From contig WKLE02002896.1 of assembly GCA_014885115.2 (NCBI GenBank), positions 1-10,534 on the forward strand: 10,534 nucleotides of DNA. Direction: 5' to 3'. This document shows, one piece after another, positions 7,943-10,534 of the stretch (position 1 is its first letter; each line of letters starts with the position of its first letter). This DNA comes from Asterionellopsis glacialis. Lineage: Eukaryota > Bacillariophyta > Plagiogrammaphyceae > Rhaphoneidales > Asterionellopsidaceae. The position numbers and the translations under genes were made by a program. The notes beneath the pieces were generated by a model. It worked only from the letters and a program-made list of their open reading frames with translations. It was not told the origin of the DNA and ran no database searches.

Positions 7943-8884
7943 AATAAATGCAATATTTCCAGGTGGGCAAGGACAGCCCCATCAACTGCAAAGCCCACAA
8001 CCCCCAATAACCTTGATCAAATATATCAATCACTCAGACTGGAGGGAAAATGGAGCATCAACTATTTAGAAATAATAGGACACTACCAAATGTGGAAAGA
8101 TGATGTCACAGTGGAAGCGGCAATAGCTGTTGCAGACGGTTCCCTTAAGGAAAAAAAAGGGAGCACGGCCTTCATACTAGTCGCGGCAACACCTATTGAC
8201 TCTATGACAACTTACGACACTTTCCTCCAAGGAGCATGTCGCACAACAGGGTATGCTGATGATCAATCATCTTACTGTAGCAAGCTAGTTGGGATATTAG
8301 GCATCCTAACGATATGCCACATGATCATGCAAATTGACCCCAAGTGGTCAGGGACATTAACTATTGCCCTCAATAACCTGGCAGCAGAACGTCAAGGTAT
8401 CAAGTGGGATACTTACCCATTGCCGTCAGAAGATAATTTTGACATCTTAAAAGCTATTCACAACATACAAAGAAATCTCAGTATCACCATAAAGTTTTGT
8501 CATGTAAAGGGACACCAGAAAGAGAAGGGACTTACCTTGGATATATGGTGGATTTTAAATGACAAAATGGATGCCCTGGCAAAAGCTTGCCTGACGTATA
8601 AGCAAGACAAGGGCCACCCATCCACAATGACATCACACCCTAATGAATGGACTGTACTCTGCAACAATACTAAAGTATATAGGCGACTGAAACAACAAAT
8701 TGCACAAACACTAGCAGACAGTGAACTGATTGATTGGTGGATTAAAACAAACAAATTCATGTTAAATCAGGTACAGCTGATGGATACACAAGCCATTGGA
8801 CAAGCCATGAGTAAAGAAAATGATACAAAAAAGGATGGATTAGTAAAATGGCATTTCACTTTGCCCCAACCAGGAGGAACATGA
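7938..8884 (+). pseudogene. RNase H-like domain of LINE-type ORF2
   Basis: The coding signal begins upstream of the first ATG (8090) with NISRWARTAP and WSINYLEIIGHY. The RNase H fold then shows AIAVADGSL with its first Asp (8135-8137). Next is SSYCSKLVGILGIL, with Lys (8282-8284) where the family has the catalytic Glu (S-Y-R-S-E-L-x-G-I). Then come TIALNNLAAER, with Asn-Asn where Asp-Asn is expected, IKFCHVKGHQKEKG with both His, and ILNDKMDALAKACL with the last Asp. The domain should remove RNA from the RNA-DNA hybrid. With Glu and the second Asp changed, it is probably inactive. After it come IDWWIKTNKF and VKWHFTLPQPGG. TGA 8882-8884 is reached only because the signal has already moved back one base near 8870. 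Confidence 0.75.
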
Positions 8885-9234
8885 GAAGATGGCAGTTCTG
8901 GCAGATAGATGCATGCCCTGGATGTGGACAACCTAATGAGGATACCTGGCACATATGGCAATGCCCGGCACCCAGCGCTATACAATGCAAAGAAGCCGCC
9001 ATTCAAAAATTTGAATACCATCTTCAACATATTGGAACTCAACCAGAGGTACAAGGCACGTTGGTACACTTCACAAGATATTTTATCGGGCTCCCCTCCC
9101 AATGGCATCGAGGCCTGACTACGGATGCCATTACTCAGGCCATTGAAGATCAAAACCTATTGGGCTGGGAACAATTTCTTCTTGGAAGGGTGGTAACAAC
9201 GTGGTGCTTGGCACAAGGAGCCTACACAACCTAA
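8848..9234 (+). pseudogene. Zinc-motif region near the ORF2 C-terminus
   Basis: The reading carries on from the RNase H part in the next frame: MRRWQFWQIDACPGCGQPNE, DTWHIWQCPA. The C-P-x-C...H-x3-C pattern matches the one near 278-345 in unit 1 (CPACKREEETKLHHFQC). It is probably a nucleic-acid-binding zinc knuckle of the kind seen at the C-terminal end of LINE ORF2 proteins. After it come IQKFEYHLQHI, FIGLPSQWHRGL, and LLGWEQFLLGRVVTTWCLAQ. In the last of these, the Trp of G-W-E-Q-F is TGG here but TGA (532) in unit 1. The ATG at 8848 is internal. The frame stops at TAA 9232-9234, but the same frame continues with family sequence beyond it. Confidence 0.75.
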
Positions 9235-9552
9235 TGGCAACCCTTTCTGACAAGCAAGAATTGGATTCCCGGTCTAGTTTGAGGTATATGGCAACTTTTG
9301 CACTCCCTTTGGCTACACAGGAATAAGATCCTCTTCTCTAAAGAGGTTTCTATAGACAAATTTGATATGAAAGAGGTCAATAGAAGAATATGTCAGGAAT
9401 GGAGGAAAGGTTCTGATGGGCTACTTTGCATTGACTGCGTACAATTTAATAAAGCCCTGACTAAATTACTGTGGAAACCAGATGACAAACAGAGAGAATG
9501 GCTAGAATATATCACAAAAGCAAGATTTGCAGCTGCCAACAAGGAAGGCTAG
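9235..9552 (+). pseudogene. C-terminal tail of LINE-type ORF2 (unit 2)
   Basis: This continues in frame after TAA 9232: WQPFLTSKNWIPGLV, TGA 9280-9282, GIWQLLHSLWLHRNKILFSK. The pattern W...LV..IW.....LW.HRN is the family's tail motif. Unit 1 has an equivalent segment, with TGA in place of the first Trp (631) and Gln (CAA) in place of this TGA. It ends with MKEVNRRICQEWRKG, KALTKLLWKPDDKQREWLEY and ITKARFAAANKEG, then TAG 9550-9552. Unit 1 seems to have a longer end (GVRTINHYF) that I cannot find here, so this TAG may be premature. A small hairpin (AGGAAG/CTTCCT, 9542-9559) spans the stop. Confidence 0.7.
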
Positions 9553-9578
9553 ACTTCCTGCTTTTATTATTAACAGTT

Positions 9579-9662
9579 GGTTCAGTTTGTTAGTGGCAGA
9601 AGTCAAAACCTCTGAAAATGCCATTTTCTGAGGTTTCGACTTCTGCCATCCACAACTGAACC
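9579..9662. repeat. Long near-perfect inverted repeat (hairpin)
   Basis: The left arm 9579-9620 starts GGTTCAGTT and ends GAAAATG. The right arm 9622-9662 is its reverse complement with one central base. From the outer end I see 9 paired bases, a 6/5-base mismatched bubble, 11 paired (TGGCAGAAGTC), one mismatch, 7 paired (AAACCTC), one mismatch and 7 paired. This is far beyond chance. It starts 27 bases after the last stop of unit 2. It may be a 3' structure used by the LINE enzyme, a small foldback or MITE-like element, or a head-to-head duplication. No flanking target duplication is obvious. Confidence 0.85.
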
Positions 9663-9789
9663 TTTGGACCTTAACTAAACAACAACTCAACTTGTTTGAC
9701 AGGAGACAATTATTTTTCTCTGGACAATCAGTGAGTCATAAAGCATTCAATGCATACCTAGATTGTAATGATAACAGTATAATCTATGA

Positions 9790-9821
9790 GTTAGTTGGTT
9801 GGTTAGTTGGTTAGTTGGTTG
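9790..9821. repeat. TTGG/TTAG simple repeat
   Basis: The stretch is made of GTTAGTTGGTTGGTTAGTTG followed by GTTAGTTGGTTG, a degenerate four-base repeat (TTGG and TTAG units). It lies immediately before the ORF1-like reading. The interval 9663-9789 between the hairpin and this repeat holds no reading frame or motif that I can support. Confidence 0.75.
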
Positions 9822-9822
9822 A

Positions 9823-10534
9823 AACAAAAAGTCTGGCGCCACCATTGGCAGCGAACGCTCAACTCGCTACAAGTACCGAATTCACGTACACATGACATTA
9901 GCAAAAGACAATAACACCAACTTCATAAACGTACCATATCATCGACGTCTATTCTGCAACAAGCTCTTTCGAGTCAACAAAACAACCACATGCTTCAAAT
10001 GGAGGGAAGAAGAATCCTCCAACGTTACTACCAAAACCAACCCCATTACAGCAGCAGCCCAACTTTCCAATGACAAACAAAAAACTTCCAAATGGATAGC
10101 AGGAATGACAGCAACCACGAACAATTCTAATGCACAAGTTCTTAAGTTCTACATGTTCATTGAAACATCAACACAATATTGTCATTTTCGCGACCTTATG
10201 AAACCATGGCTCGATGCCAACAAACACCGCATGTGGACCTCCAAACTATGTACCATGAACAATAGCATCCTGGCCTGGGTCAAGGATGCACACCCAGACT
10301 GGACGCATCTCAACGAATTACAGAAATCATTGTTGGAACTTATTATTTTAAACTCTGAATTTGCAATGTGCAAGATAGACCTTCATCCTCGAAAAAAGTC
10401 GTTTAGGCAAAGGGCCACAAGCCATGTTCATCTGGAGCATAGGAATCACATGCAGCCTCCCACACCTAAATCCCTATTTACAGGCGCTTATCCAAGGATT
10501 TGTTGCCAAAGACAATCTCCCTGAAAACCTACGA
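9823..10534 (+). pseudogene. ORF1-like protein of a third unit, 5' part
   Basis: The frame is open from just after TGA 9820-9822. The first ATG is at 9892, but the upstream codons (STRYKYRIHVH) already look family-like, so the true start may be earlier or non-ATG. Landmarks are LFCNKLFRVNKTTTCFKW, VLKFYMFIETSTQYCHFRDL, MKPWLDANKHRMWTS, CTMNNSILAWVKDAHPDWTH and LNELQKSLLELI. Their order and spacing recall a family of hypothetical proteins linked to LINE-like elements in diatoms, with a W-hydrophobic patch followed by G/A-W-hydrophobic...HP.W/T. Near 10393, in a run of six A, the similarity moves forward one base to RLGKGPQAMFIW and AKDNLPENLR and runs off the window. The role is probably RNA or nucleocapsid binding, by analogy with ORF1p. 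That role is inferred, since no RNA-binding motif is visible. Confidence 0.55.

Larger units (their letters stand above)
6281..9552 (+). mobile_element. 5'-truncated LINE-type retrotransposon (unit 2)
   Basis: This is one non-LTR element read left to right: RT from motif A onward, post-RT region, RNase H-like domain, CxxC...H...C zinc motif and C-terminal tail. The similarity passes through frames 1, 2, 1, 2, 1 (first codon base modulo 3), with changes near 6393, 7555, 7937 and 8870. Internal stops are TGA 6563, TAG 6776, TGA 7499, TAA 7532, TGA 7639, TAA 9232 and TGA 9280. The probable end is TAG 9550-9552. The 5' edge cuts through the RT active-site segment, as is typical for incompletely reverse-transcribed LINE insertions. 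There is no poly(A) tail, and a long hairpin follows at 9579-9662. The family is the one common in diatoms, by recall. Confidence 0.75.

Noticed and set aside
8500..9153. Minus-strand frames at 8500-8760 and 8767-9153
   Set aside because: They are shadows of the RNase H and zinc-motif coding regions on the plus strand and show no motifs of their own.
9834..9851. TGGCGCCACC, similar to the start of some retroviral primer-binding sites
   Set aside because: Only about seven bases fit, and the sequence lies inside the open ORF1-like reading with no LTR next to it. TGGCGCCC also occurs by chance at 863-870.
1..10534. Possible bacterial operon, tRNA, rRNA or CRISPR content
   Set aside because: No ribosome-binding sites, no spaced direct repeats and no RNA gene folds were seen. 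All coding signal belongs to eukaryotic-type retroelements.

Overview
The window is a block of decayed retroelements with no host gene that I can recognise. It looks like nuclear DNA of a eukaryotic microbe. The proteins most resemble, from my memory of the families, the LINE-like and Ty3-like retroelement proteins abundant in diatom (stramenopile) genomes. I could not run a search, so that placement is an inference. There is no bacterial gene layout, and no tRNA, rRNA or CRISPR array.

Layout. (1) Bases 1-961, plus strand: the 3' end of a LINE-type ORF2 (post-RNase H region, CxxC...H...C zinc motif, C-terminal tail), followed at once by an AGTAAAA/TTTTACT palindrome. (2) About 1047-6280, minus strand: a Ty3-like element, read right to left as Gag (Asp/Tyr-rich N-terminus, central region, zinc knuckle), aspartic protease (DTG), linker, reverse transcriptase and RNase H. 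No integrase and no LTRs are visible. (3) About 6281-9552, plus strand: a second LINE-type unit, cut at its 5' end inside RT motif A, with RT (QGN..GP, FVDD), post-RT region, RNase H-like domain, zinc motif and tail. (4) 9579-9662: a long, almost perfect inverted repeat just past that unit. (5) 9790-9821: a TTGG/TTAG simple repeat. (6) From 9823 to the window end, plus strand: the start of a third unit, an ORF1-like protein.

State of the elements. All are broken by stops and frame changes. In the frames that protein similarity supports, I count about 15 internal TGA, 4 TAG and 5 TAA. At least three TGA fall on tryptophans conserved in the family or the sister copy. Four catalytic acidic residues appear replaced by Asn or Lys, each explainable by one G-to-A change on the sense strand. 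Two readings remain open: transition-driven decay of dead elements, or a genome in which UGA is read as Trp. The first is the simpler explanation. The second is worth testing.
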